Source: JAOADN01 sp049323795
Lineage (GTDB): Bacteria > Pseudomonadota > Alphaproteobacteria > Rhodobacterales > Rhodobacteraceae
DNA length: 64,000 nt
Assembly (NCBI GenBank): GCA_049323795.1
Contig: JBMOOH010000035.1
Coordinates: forward strand, 36,930 to 100,929
Reading direction: 5' to 3'
This document shows, in pieces, positions 17,151 through 24,855 of the stretch (the stretch's first letter is position 1; every line of letters begins with the position of its first letter). The translations under genes and the position numbers were made by a program. The notes below the pieces were generated by a model that saw only the letters and a program-made list of their open reading frames with translations, ran no database searches and was not told the DNA's origin.

Positions 17151-18049
17151 TGCGGGGATCGGGTCCGCAGGCCGCCATGCTGCCCGACGGCGAACGGCTG
17201 CACCTCAACCACGGGCCGATCGATCTGATCCTGTGGTGCGACCCGCCCGCCCGCGCGATGGCCTATGCCTGCGCGGCGGAGCGGTTCCGGACGGTGCTTG
17301 ACGAACTGGTCGCCGAACTCCCGTTCCTCCGCAGCCCCGCGCCGGTCGCCGTGGCCGGCCCGGTCGCCCGGCGGATGGCCGCGGCGGTGGAGCCTTTCGC
17401 GCTGTCCCCGGCTCTGACCCGTCCCTCCCCCGCCGGGGGAGGATCAGGGCGGGGGCAGCGCCCGCCCGCCTTCATCACCCCCATGGCCGCCGTCGCCGGC
17501 GCCGTCGCCGACGAGATCGCCGCCGTGATGACCGCGGGCACCGGGGCCCGCAAGGTCTGGGTGAACAACGGCGGCGACATCGCCCTCTACCTCATGGCCG
17601 GCGAAACCATGACCGCCCTCATGGCCGGCGGCCGCGTCACCCTCCGCGCCGCCGACCCCATCCGCGGCATCGCCACCTCGGGCTGGCGCGGGCGGTCGCA
17701 GTCGCTCGGCATCGCCGACGCGGTGACCGTTCTCGGCCCGACCGGCGCGATGGCCGATGCCGCCGCCACCATGCTCGCCAACGCCGTCGACCTTCCCGGC
17801 CACCCCGCCGTCAGCCGCCGTCCCGCGGCCGAGGTGAAGGCCGACAGCGATCTCGGGCACCGCCCCGTCACCGTAGCCGTCGCCCCCCTGCCATCGGACC
17901 AGCGCGCCCGCGCCCTCGACCGCGGCCTCGCCGCCGCCGAGGCCTGCCGCGCGGCGGGCCTCATCCATGCGGCCTTCCTCCTCCTTCAGGGCGAGACGCG
18001 CGCGACCGCCTCCGCCCCCTCCCTCATGCCGGAGCCCATCCATGCCTGA
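17150..18049 (+). CDS. UPF0280 family protein (ApbE superfamily) with repeat-derived insertion
   Basis: 299 residues of the UPF0280 family, classified in the ApbE superfamily of flavin transferases; biochemical role not established. Family blocks visible: NHGPIDLILWCD, ITPMAAVAGAVADEI, VNNGGDIALYL, GIATSGWRGRSQSLGIAD and ATMLANAVDLP. Between EPFALSP and FITPM an extra stretch containing LTRPSPAGGGSG is encoded by a GC-rich palindromic repeat (17412-17456) like those found between genes here; the reading frame is preserved. Start overlaps the stop of the reductase gene. Tight coupling suggests it matures or assists that protein, perhaps by covalent flavin attachment; this is a hypothesis. Confidence 0.85.
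   Translation: MRGSGPQAAMLPDGERLHLNHGPIDLILWCDPPARAMAYACAAERFRTVLDELVAELPFLRSPAPVAVAGPVARRMAAAVEPFALSPALTRPSPAGGGSGRGQRPPAFITPMAAVAGAVADEIAAVMTAGTGARKVWVNNGGDIALYLMAGETMTALMAGGRVTLRAADPIRGIATSGWRGRSQSLGIADAVTVLGPTGAMADAAATMLANAVDLPGHPAVSRRPAAEVKADSDLGHRPVTVAVAPLPSDQRARALDRGLAAAEACRAAGLIHAAFLLLQGETRATASAPSLMPEPIHA
17412..17456. repeat. REP-like palindrome inserted inside a coding sequence
   Basis: ctgacccgtccctccccc followed by its mirrored ggggga, then atcagggcgggggc, matches the intergenic palindromes at 8023, 29047 and 32003. Here it lies within the UPF0280 gene and adds in-frame residues including LTRPSPAGGGSGRGQ at a point where relatives run directly from the PF-A segment into FITPM. 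Confidence 0.85.
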
Positions 18050-18623
18050 CTTCGCCCTGCGCAAGACGATGATCTTCATCGAGGACATCTGCCACGAAGG
18101 CGGCCCGCCTCCCGCGCTGCCCCGCCGCCGCGCGGCCATCGTCGCCGTGGTGAGGAACCCCTTCGCCGGGCGCCACGAGCCGGACCTCCAGCCCGCGATG
18201 GAGGATCTGAAGCCCCTCGGCCTGATGATGACCGACCGCCTGATCGAGGCGATGGGCGGCATCGAGGGCATCGACGCCTACGGCAAGGCGGGTCTGGCGG
18301 GCGAGGGGGGGGAACTCGAGCATACCGCCCTCTGGCACGTCCCGGGCGGTTACGCGATGCGGGAGCGCCTCGGGCAGGCGCTCGCCATCGTGCCCTCGTC
18401 GATGAAGGTCGGCGGGCCGGGGACGCGCGTGGACATTCCTCTCGGCCACATCAACGCCGCCTATGTCCGCAGCCACTTCGACGCGATGGAGGTCGGCCTG
18501 CCCGACGCCCCGCGCGCCGGAGAGCTGATGTTCGCGCTCGCCATGGCGCGGGGGCCGCGCGTGCATGACCGGATGGGCGGACTCGCGGTCAAGGACATCG
18601 CGAGGCTGGACGGGCTGCGGTAG
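18042..18623 (+). CDS. DUF1185 'amino acid synthesis' family protein
   Basis: 193-residue protein of the DUF1185 family (Pfam name 'amino acid synthesis'; function not firmly known). Recognisable blocks: KTMIFIEDICHEGG at residues 8-21, AIVAVVRNPFAG, DAYGKAGLAGEGGELEHTALWHVPGG (shown here only by its parts DAYGKAGLAG and ELEHTALWH), VPSSMKVGGPGT and IPLGHINAAYVRSHFDAM. The ATG at 18042 has GGAG seven bases upstream and overlaps the 3' end of the UPF0280 gene, so it belongs to the same operon. Association with a molybdenum hydroxylase and an Hnr-like reductase suggests a step in ring degradation. Last intact gene before the assembly gap. Confidence 0.85.
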   Translation: MPDFALRKTMIFIEDICHEGGPPPALPRRRAAIVAVVRNPFAGRHEPDLQPAMEDLKPLGLMMTDRLIEAMGGIEGIDAYGKAGLAGEGGELEHTALWHVPGGYAMRERLGQALAIVPSSMKVGGPGTRVDIPLGHINAAYVRSHFDAMEVGLPDAPRAGELMFALAMARGPRVHDRMGGLAVKDIARLDGLR

Positions 18624-18688
18624 GGCGGACCCGTCCGGGCGGTCCGCAGGCCGTCCCGGGCCGGTCGCACCCTGGCATTTCCGGTCCG

Positions 18689-18698
18689 NNNNNNNNNN
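18689..18698. other. assembly gap (10 N)
   Basis: Ten undetermined bases. The two flanks carry unrelated genes in opposite orientation, so the gap may hide missing sequence or a scaffold join. It lies 66 bp after the DUF1185 stop and 36 bp before the end of the epimerase gene, so it does not interrupt a recognised gene. Confidence 0.99.
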
Positions 18699-18733
18699 AG
18701 ACAGCCCCCCGCGTTCTCCGCCGGGTCCGCGGC

Positions 18734-19594
18734 TCAGGGACTTTCGACCTCGATCCCGGCCGCCTTCGCCTTGGCGATCAGGAAGGGTATCCCGACCTCG
18801 ATCACGTCCTCTCCCCGCTCGGCCACCGGGCGCCAGACCGCAAGCCCGCCCGACAGCTCGGGCGCCACGTGGACGAAGCTCTCGACCGTGAGCGGCCCGG
18901 TGAATCCCACCGCCTTCAGTCCTGCGAAGGTGTCGTCCCAGTTCACCGTCCCGCGCCCCGGCACGCCCCGGTTCGACTCCGACAGGTGCACATAGCCGAG
19001 GAAGGGCATCGCATCGGCGAAGCCCTGCGCCATCGACACCTCCTCGATGTTCATGTGGTAGGTGTCGAGATGGACGAAGACGTTGTCCGCCCCGGCCCGC
19101 TCGGCGAACCACGCCCCGTCGCGGCCGGTGTTCATCAGATGCGTCTCGTAGCGGTTGCAGGGTTCGATCCCGAGCCGCATCCCGAGCCGCTTGGCCTCTT
19201 TCGCCACGCGCTCCACCAGCCGGGTGACGGCGTCCGTTTCCGCTTTCGTCCGCGGCCGTCCGCTCTTCTTGCCGATGGTGCCGTAGGTCACGCCCGAAAC
19301 CTCGCCCGACCCGGCGTCCCGGGCGGACCTGAGCACCGCGTGGAGGAAGCTCGTCACGGTATCGGGATCCTTCACCAGATCGAACTCCCACGGCAGACCG
19401 AGCGAGCAGGTGACGCGCATCCCGTTCCGCTCGGCCGCCCTGCGCGTCCCGACGCTGTCGAAGGTTCGGGGGTCGAGCAGCGGTATCTCAATCAGCCCTA
19501 CGCCCTGCGCCCGGACCGGCGGCAGGATGCGGTCGGCATCCGCGGGGTTCCAGAGGGGCGAGATGGCGAGGGTGTGAATTCCGATGACGGACAT
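18734..19594 (-). CDS. sugar phosphate isomerase/epimerase (xylose isomerase-like TIM barrel; tagatose/psicose 3-epimerase type)
   Basis: 286-residue TIM-barrel enzyme that probably epimerises a ketose at C3 using a divalent metal. Metal and catalytic residues typical of ketose 3-epimerases are visible: Glu in GIEPCNRYETH, Asp/His in VHLDTYHMNIEE, His in GYVHLSESNRG and Glu in LTVESFVH. The start at 19594 has a GAGGAT ribosome site. It is the last gene of a leftward operon after binding protein, permease and ATPase. The layout recalls the E. coli allose operon (alsB-A-C-E), which also ends in an epimerase, so allose/psicose-type sugars are plausible ligands. Exact substrate not determinable. 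Confidence 0.86.
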   Translation of the reverse strand: MSVIGIHTLAISPLWNPADADRILPPVRAQGVGLIEIPLLDPRTFDSVGTRRAAERNGMRVTCSLGLPWEFDLVKDPDTVTSFLHAVLRSARDAGSGEVSGVTYGTIGKKSGRPRTKAETDAVTRLVERVAKEAKRLGMRLGIEPCNRYETHLMNTGRDGAWFAERAGADNVFVHLDTYHMNIEEVSMAQGFADAMPFLGYVHLSESNRGVPGRGTVNWDDTFAGLKAVGFTGPLTVESFVHVAPELSGGLAVWRPVAERGEDVIEVGIPFLIAKAKAAGIEVESP

Positions 19595-19603
19595 GGGGTA
19601 TCC

Positions 19604-20347
19604 TCAGGTATGCGCGCCGACGATGTAGGAAACGACCTCGGCCATGTCGGTCTTCTGGCGGTCGAGATCGGCGATGACGTTGCCGCGCCGCAGGACGACG
19701 ATGCGCGAGCAGGCCTGGAACACGTCGTTCAGGCGGTGGCTGATGAGGATGACGCCGATCCCCTCCTTCGCCATCTGGGCGATGAGGGCGAGGACCGAGT
19801 TCACCTCGCGCACGGCGAGCGCGGCGGTGGGCTCGTCCATGATGACGAGCTTCGGCTGGAAGGTGAGCGCCCGGGCGATGGCGATGGTCTGCTGCTGGCC
19901 GCCCGAGAGCATGCCGACGGGGATGTGCACGGTCGGCACCTTCACCCCCAGCCGGTCGATCATCTTCTGCGCCTCGGCGTCGATCCTGGCCTTGTCCACC
20001 ATGCCGGGGAAAAGGCCCCAGAGCCGCTTCGTGGGCTCGCGCCCGAGGAAGATGTTGTTCGCCACGTCCTGCTGCGGGGCGAGGGCCAGGTCCTGGTAGA
20101 TCATCTCGATCCCGCGCCGCCGGCGTTCACCGGGGGGCACCTCGGTCACGTCCTGCCCGTCGAAGCGGATCGTTCCCCTGTCGACCGGATAGACGCCGGT
20201 GATCGACTTCATCAGCGTCGACTTGCCCGCGCCGTTGTCGCCGACGAGGCCCACGACCTCGCCCGCCGCGACGCTCAGGTTCACCCCGTGCAGCACCTGC
20301 ACCGCGCCGAAGCTCTTCTCGACGCCCCTGAGTTCCAGAAGGCTCAC
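19604..20347 (-). CDS. sugar ABC transporter ATP-binding protein (single-domain, FrcA type)
   Basis: 247-residue ATPase with one nucleotide-binding domain, unlike the double-domain RbsA. Walker A GDNGAGKST, Q-loop in MIYQDLALAPQQDV, signature LSGGQQQTIAIARAL, Walker B LVIMDEPTAAL and switch His in ILISHRL are all intact. It starts at a GTG (20347) overlapping the permease stop as GTGA; no ATG is available near the conserved LELRGVEKSFG start. It energises sugar import with the adjoining permease and binding protein, presumably as a homodimer. Confidence 0.92.
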   Translation of the reverse strand: MSLLELRGVEKSFGAVQVLHGVNLSVAAGEVVGLVGDNGAGKSTLMKSITGVYPVDRGTIRFDGQDVTEVPPGERRRRGIEMIYQDLALAPQQDVANNIFLGREPTKRLWGLFPGMVDKARIDAEAQKMIDRLGVKVPTVHIPVGMLSGGQQQTIAIARALTFQPKLVIMDEPTAALAVREVNSVLALIAQMAKEGIGVILISHRLNDVFQACSRIVVLRRGNVIADLDRQKTDMAEVVSYIVGAHT

Positions 20348-21297
20348 AGCACCCGCCCCCTTGCCCGGATCTGGTCCAGCCAGACGGCGGCGACCAGCAC
20401 CGTTCCGATCGCCATCTGCTGCCAGTAGGATTGCACCGCCATCAGGTTCAGGCCGTTCTGCAGGACGCCCATGATGAGCGCGCCGATCATCGTCCCGAGG
20501 ATCGATCCGCGTCCGCCGAAAAGGTTCGTGCCCCCGATGATCGCCGCGGTGATCGCGGCCAGTTCGGCGTTGAGGCCGGCGGTGGGATCGCCCGTGTTCA
20601 CCCGCGCGGTGAAGACGAGACCCGCCGTCCCGGCCATGAAGCCCGACAGCGTGTAGAGCTGGAGCCGGAGCCTGCGCACGTTGATGCCGGTCGCCCGCGC
20701 CGCCGTCTCGTTGTCGCCCAAGGCCAGCGTGTGGTGGCCGAAGCGGGTATGGGCGAGCACGAAGTGCGAGACGACCGCGACGATGACGAGGATGTAGGCG
20801 GGGGTCGGCACGCCCAGGGGGCGCGCCTGGCCGAGGAACAGGATCTCGGGCGGAAGGCCGTAGATGCCCTGCCCGTTCGAGATGATGAGGGCGAGGCCGC
20901 GCGCGATGCCCATCATGCCGAGGGTGACGATGAAGGCCGGGACACGGGCGATGGCGACCGTCAGGCCGTTCACGAAGCCCGCGAGCGACCCGGCCACGAG
21001 GCAGCCGAGGATCACGAAGGGCCAGGGCAGGCCGAGATAGACGGCCATCGCGGCGCCCGCGACGGACGAGAGCCCGAGGACCGACCCGAGCGACAGGTCG
21101 ATCCCGGCGGCCGAGATCACGAAGGTCGCGCCGATGGCGAGGATGCCGACCGTCGCCGTCGCCAGAAGGATGTTGAAGATGTTCGAGAAGGACAGAAACA
21201 CGGGGCTGATGAAGGACATCGCCACGACGAGTGCCATAAGCACGATCAGGGATTCCACGCGGACATGCGCGCGTTCGAAGAAGGCGGTCAGGGTCAT
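20344..21297 (-). CDS. sugar ABC transporter permease (RbsC/BPD_transp_2 family)
   Basis: 317-residue inner-membrane permease with about eight to ten hydrophobic helices. Family signatures are FVISAAGIDLSLGSVLGLSS (residues about 59-78), FIVTLGMMGIARGLAL, the coupling helix region ALGDNETAARATGINV, and ITAAIIGGTNLFGGRGSI. It lies between the binding protein and the ATPase in a leftward operon, with a GTGA overlap into the ATPase gene. Confidence 0.93.
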   Translation of the reverse strand: MTLTAFFERAHVRVESLIVLMALVVAMSFISPVFLSFSNIFNILLATATVGILAIGATFVISAAGIDLSLGSVLGLSSVAGAAMAVYLGLPWPFVILGCLVAGSLAGFVNGLTVAIARVPAFIVTLGMMGIARGLALIISNGQGIYGLPPEILFLGQARPLGVPTPAYILVIVAVVSHFVLAHTRFGHHTLALGDNETAARATGINVRRLRLQLYTLSGFMAGTAGLVFTARVNTGDPTAGLNAELAAITAAIIGGTNLFGGRGSILGTMIGALIMGVLQNGLNLMAVQSYWQQMAIGTVLVAAVWLDQIRARGRVL

Positions 21298-21350
21298 GGG
21301 GACGGCCCGGCTGGGGGCGCGGGCAGGTCATCCCGCCCGCGCCGGAGGCA

Positions 21351-22310
21351 TTACTTCACGTAGGCGAGCATCGGTTCGGTGCCGGCTTCGAGCACGTCCC
21401 TGGTTAGGACGAGCGTTGGCACATAGACGTATTTGTCCACGGCCTCGCCCGCCTTGACCTTCTTGGCCATCTCGACCGCCTGCTTGCCGACGAGGTAGGG
21501 AAGCTGCGCGACCGAGGCCGACAGACGCCCTTCCTTGATCGACTTCACGGCGTCGGAGTTGCCGTCGACGCCGATCACCGTCACCTGGCCCTGCTTGCCG
21601 GCGGCGAACACGGTTTCCACCGCGCCGAGCGCCATGCCGTCGTTCGCGGCGAAGATGGCGACCAGATCGGGATGGGCGGTCAGGGTGTCGTTGGTGATGT
21701 TGGCGGCCTTGCCGCGATCCCAGTCGCCCGGCAGCGAGGCGACGACTTCCAGCCCCGGCGCCAGTTCCTTCAGCTTGTTCCTGAAGCCGTCGGCGCGCCT
21801 GGCCCCGGTGATGTTGCCCGAGAGCCCTTCGATCACGAGAACCGGGCCCTTGGCATCGGCACCGAGCTTCGAGACGAGCCATTCGGCCCCCTGCTCGCCC
21901 GCCTTGACGTTGTCCGAGCCGATCGAGAAGGCGATCTTCACGCCCGCATCGGCCGCGATCTTCTGGTCGAGGTTGCCGTCGAGGTCCACGACGGGAATGT
22001 TCTTCTCGTTCGCGGTCTTGAGGCACGGGAGCAGGATCGTCGAGTTGATGGCGGCCGTGATGAAGGCGTCCATGGGCGATTCAAGCATCGCGTTGCAGGC
22101 GTTGAGCTGCGGTTCCGCCGCCTGGTCGCTTTCGACCGCCTGCACCACCACATCGACGCCCGCCGCCGCCGCACCGTCGCGGATGCCAAGCTCCATCGCA
22201 CCCCAGAACGGGTTCGACAGGGTCTTCATCAGCACGCCGTAGGTCTCGGCCTGGGCCGGCAGCGCGAGAAGCCCGGCCGCGGCGGCCCCGAGCAACAGTT
22301 TCTTCAGCAT
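21351..22310 (-). CDS. sugar ABC transporter substrate-binding protein (RbsB/AlsB-like)
   Basis: 319-residue periplasmic binding protein (PBP type 1, Peripla_BP_4). A Sec signal peptide ends at PAQA-E, residues 21-22. The mature start TYGVLMKTLSNPFWGAM and the hinge/ligand segments IFAANDGMALGAVE and VIGVDGNSDA are typical of ribose/allose binders. A strong ribosome site (gggagg) precedes the ATG at 22310. First gene of the leftward sugar operon, directly downstream of the LacI-type regulator gene, which points the same way. Confidence 0.93.
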   Translation of the reverse strand: MLKKLLLGAAAAGLLALPAQAETYGVLMKTLSNPFWGAMELGIRDGAAAAGVDVVVQAVESDQAAEPQLNACNAMLESPMDAFITAAINSTILLPCLKTANEKNIPVVDLDGNLDQKIAADAGVKIAFSIGSDNVKAGEQGAEWLVSKLGADAKGPVLVIEGLSGNITGARRADGFRNKLKELAPGLEVVASLPGDWDRGKAANITNDTLTAHPDLVAIFAANDGMALGAVETVFAAGKQGQVTVIGVDGNSDAVKSIKEGRLSASVAQLPYLVGKQAVEMAKKVKAGEAVDKYVYVPTLVLTRDVLEAGTEPMLAYVK

Positions 22311-22333
22311 GATTGTCGTTCCTCCCTTCAGGT

Positions 22334-23488
22334 TCAGCTTCCGGTCCGGGCGCGGGGCTGGTCCCCCGCCTGCCCAAGGGCCGAGGGGGGAAGCGCACCC
22401 CCGGGCCCGGTCCTGGCACGCGACGCAGGCGGCACGAGCGTTTCCCTCTCCTCGATGCGGCAGGGGATGCGGACCGGGGCCTCCGGTCCTGCCCTCCCCT
22501 CGATCCGCGCGATCAGCCTGCCCCAGGCCGCACGGGCGATCTCTTCGACCGGCTGCACCACGGCGGCGACGGCCGGGTGCATGTGCGCCATCCAGGCGCT
22601 GTCGTCGAAGCTCACGAGCGCGAGGTCCTTCCCTGGTGTCAGCCCCTGCCGCCGGACCGCGCCGAAGGCGGCGAGCGTGGCGAGGTTGTTGAGCGCGAAG
22701 ATCGCACCGGGCACCGGGGCCCTGGCGAAATGCTCGGCGAAGGCGAGGTCGGCGGTGGCGAGGCTCGGCCCGCATTCGAGAAGCCGGATCTCGACGCCCA
22801 CGCCGCGCGCCCGCGCCGCATCGGCGGCGGTCCGCACGCCGTGCAGGCGCTCGGCCACGTTGAGGAGCGCGGGGTCGGAATGGGCGATCAGGATCGCCCG
22901 GTGCCCGAGCGCGACGAGCCGTCCCGTCACCTCCTGCGCGGCGGCGATGTTGTCGGCCGCGACCTCGTCGGCGCCGGGCCTGGCGGAGATCCGGTCGACG
23001 ACCACGATGGGCACGCCTCCCGCCTCCGGGTCCGGTCCCTTCGAGCGGACCGTCGGCGCGACCAGGAGGCCCGCGACGCGCCAGCCCAGAAACTCGGACA
23101 CCTCGCGCGCCTCGATGTCCGGGTCTTCCCGGCTGGAGGCGGCGGTCAGGCGGTAGCCGGTTTCCTCGGCGCAGCGCTCGAGCGCTGCGAGGAGCGCACC
23201 GAAGAAGGGGTTCTCGAAATCGGGCAGGACGATGCCCACGAATCGGCTGTTCGTCCGCCGCAGGTTCGCCGCGATGGCATTGGCGCGGTAGCCGAGACGT
23301 TCGACCGCACTCATCACCGCCCGCCCGATCGGGTCGTCCTGCGGGCGGCGGCGGTTGATGACGTTCGACGCGCAGGCGGCCGACACGCCCGCCGCCCGCG
23401 CCACGTCGCGGAGCGATGCGCGCCCGGTGTCGCAAGGCGACGGACGGGCCACGGTTTCGCGATCCTGCGGCTTCGCGCGGCTGGACAT
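22334..23488 (-). CDS. LacI-family transcriptional regulator
   Basis: 384-residue regulator. The HTH and hinge helix are clear: SLRDVARAAGVSAACASNVINRR at about residues 38-60 (core ARAAGVSAACASNVIN) and LGYRANAIAANLRR. A periplasmic-binding-protein-like effector domain follows, e.g. FVGIVLPDFENPFFGALL and the C-terminal LVSFDDSAWMAHMHP. The ATG at 23488 has a perfect AGGGGGG site; an ATG 39 bases upstream would place the start inside the operator. A longer than usual N-terminus (about 35 residues before the HTH) and a Pro/Gly/Arg-rich tail are unusual. It sits first in the leftward sugar operon and divergent from a 2-hydroxyacid dehydrogenase, so it probably controls both. Confidence 0.93.
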   Translation of the reverse strand: MSSRAKPQDRETVARPSPCDTGRASLRDVARAAGVSAACASNVINRRRPQDDPIGRAVMSAVERLGYRANAIAANLRRTNSRFVGIVLPDFENPFFGALLAALERCAEETGYRLTAASSREDPDIEAREVSEFLGWRVAGLLVAPTVRSKGPDPEAGGVPIVVVDRISARPGADEVAADNIAAAQEVTGRLVALGHRAILIAHSDPALLNVAERLHGVRTAADAARARGVGVEIRLLECGPSLATADLAFAEHFARAPVPGAIFALNNLATLAAFGAVRRQGLTPGKDLALVSFDDSAWMAHMHPAVAAVVQPVEEIARAAWGRLIARIEGRAGPEAPVRIPCRIEERETLVPPASRARTGPGGALPPSALGQAGDQPRARTGS

Positions 23489-23572
23489 GATTCCCCCCTT
23501 GCGGGATGCTACGGAAAAACGTTTCACTCTGTAAAACGTTTTTTATCCCGTGCCCGAGGGAGGGCGGCGCCC
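23489..23572. promoter_or_regulatory. divergent control region with two LacI-type operators
   Basis: Two AT-rich palindromes stand out in otherwise GC-rich DNA: aaaaacgttt centred at 23520/23521 and aaaacgtttt centred at 23537/23538. Both have the central CG typical of LacI/GalR operators. The centres are 17 bp apart. Their position between the LacI gene and the divergent dehydrogenase suggests autoregulation and control of both transcripts. A GAGGGAGGG ribosome site precedes the ATG at 23573. Confidence 0.7.
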
Positions 23573-24586
23573 ATGAAGATCCTGTTCGATCCCGATCCCC
23601 GCACGCGCAAGGACATCTTCTCCGACGCCGACTGGGCCGCCTTCACCGCCGCGCATCAGGTCGTCGTGGTGACCGAGGCCGCCCGGGACGCCGACTATGT
23701 CCGGTACCTGCCCGACACCGAGATCCTCGTCAGCCAGCAGCCGATGCCGCGCGGACGGCTCGACGCAGCGCCGAGGCTGAAGGCGATCTTCAACGTCGAG
23801 ACGAACTTCCTGCCGAACATCGACTACGAGGAATGCTTCCGCCGCGGCATCCACGTGCTGGCACCGTCCGGCGTCTTCGCGCTGCCGGTGGCCGAGATGG
23901 CGCTCGGGATGGCGCTGTCGCTGGCGCGGAACATCCACGGCCAGCACGACGCATTCCGCCGGGGCGAGGAGCTCTGGCTTTTCGACGGGAACCGGGAGTC
24001 GGAGCTCCTGACCGGGTCCACCGTCGGCTTCGTCGGCTTCGGCGACCTCGGCCGCGCGCTCTTCGCGCTCCTCGCCCCGTTCCGGGTGCGGGTTCAGGTC
24101 TACGACCCCTGGCTGCCCGAAGGGCTGCTCCGGCGCATGGGCGTCGAGCCCGCCGGGTTCGACCGCGTGATGGCCGAGAACCGCTTCGTCTTCGTCATGG
24201 CCACGATCACCACCGAGAACCGCCACCTGATCGACGGCCCGGCGCTCGCCCGGATGCAGAAGGGCGCGAACCTGCTCCTCATGTCGCGCGCCGCCGTCGC
24301 GGACTTCGACGCGCTGGCCAAGGCGGCGGGCGCGGGGCGCATCCGGGTCGGGACCGACGTGTTCCCGGTCGAGCCCGCGCCCAGGGACGACCCGATCCGG
24401 GGCGTGCCGAACATCCTCTTCTCGCCGCACCGGGCGGGCGCGCTGACCTTTGCCCTGCAAGAGATCGGACAGAGGGTCGCTGAGGACATTTCTCTTATGG
24501 AAAAATGCCTTGCACCCGTTTCCTCACGCCGCGCCGAACGAGAGACAGTGGCGCGGATGCGGTCGATGCCGGTGAAGCGGAACTGA
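23573..24586 (+). CDS. D-isomer-specific 2-hydroxyacid dehydrogenase
   Basis: 337-residue NAD(P)-dependent oxidoreductase. The Rossmann motif GFVGFGDLGRALF (GxGxxG) lies at about residues 148-160. Catalytic residues by family position: Arg in LLMSRAAVADFDAL, Glu in GTDVFPVEPAP, and His in LFSPHRAGAL. The usual GRG before the active-site loop reads MSRAA, a mild departure. Start at 23573 follows a strong ribosome site. Expression from the operator region shared with the LacI regulator suggests it oxidises or reduces a sugar-derived hydroxyacid, but the substrate is unknown. Confidence 0.9.
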   Translation: MKILFDPDPRTRKDIFSDADWAAFTAAHQVVVVTEAARDADYVRYLPDTEILVSQQPMPRGRLDAAPRLKAIFNVETNFLPNIDYEECFRRGIHVLAPSGVFALPVAEMALGMALSLARNIHGQHDAFRRGEELWLFDGNRESELLTGSTVGFVGFGDLGRALFALLAPFRVRVQVYDPWLPEGLLRRMGVEPAGFDRVMAENRFVFVMATITTENRHLIDGPALARMQKGANLLLMSRAAVADFDALAKAAGAGRIRVGTDVFPVEPAPRDDPIRGVPNILFSPHRAGALTFALQEIGQRVAEDISLMEKCLAPVSSRRAERETVARMRSMPVKRN

Positions 24587-24855
24587 GCCCCCCGCCCCGA
24601 ACGGGTGCGAGAGCGGGTCGTGCGGGAGCCTCCGGCGGGAGTATTTCGGATCAATGCGAGGGGCAGGGCCGGCGCCCCGCTTCAGGCCGACCTGCGGAAG
24701 AAACGGGGCGCCCTTCGCACTGAGCGGTCATCGGCGCTCCCGCCTGTACCGCGCCCCGATCTTCGGCCGGGCGTGGTTAACATTTCCCGAATGCCCCTTC
24801 GCATTGAGCGAAATACTCCGGGGGCACGGGGGCAGAGCCCCCGCCGCGCCACCCC
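24587..24855. other. intergenic region with two copies of a dispersed GC-rich motif
   Basis: 269 bp between two convergent genes. It holds gagcctccggcgggagta followed by tttcgg (about 24627-24650) and, oppositely oriented, atactccgggggcac followed by the hairpin gggggcagagcccccg (about 24810-24845). Related text recurs at 33590-33615 and 41698-41745. The hairpin may act as a bidirectional terminator. No gene seen. Confidence 0.6.

Noticed and set aside
18624..18733. A small gene across the assembly gap
   Set aside because: The frame seen there runs through undetermined bases and has no recognisable product.
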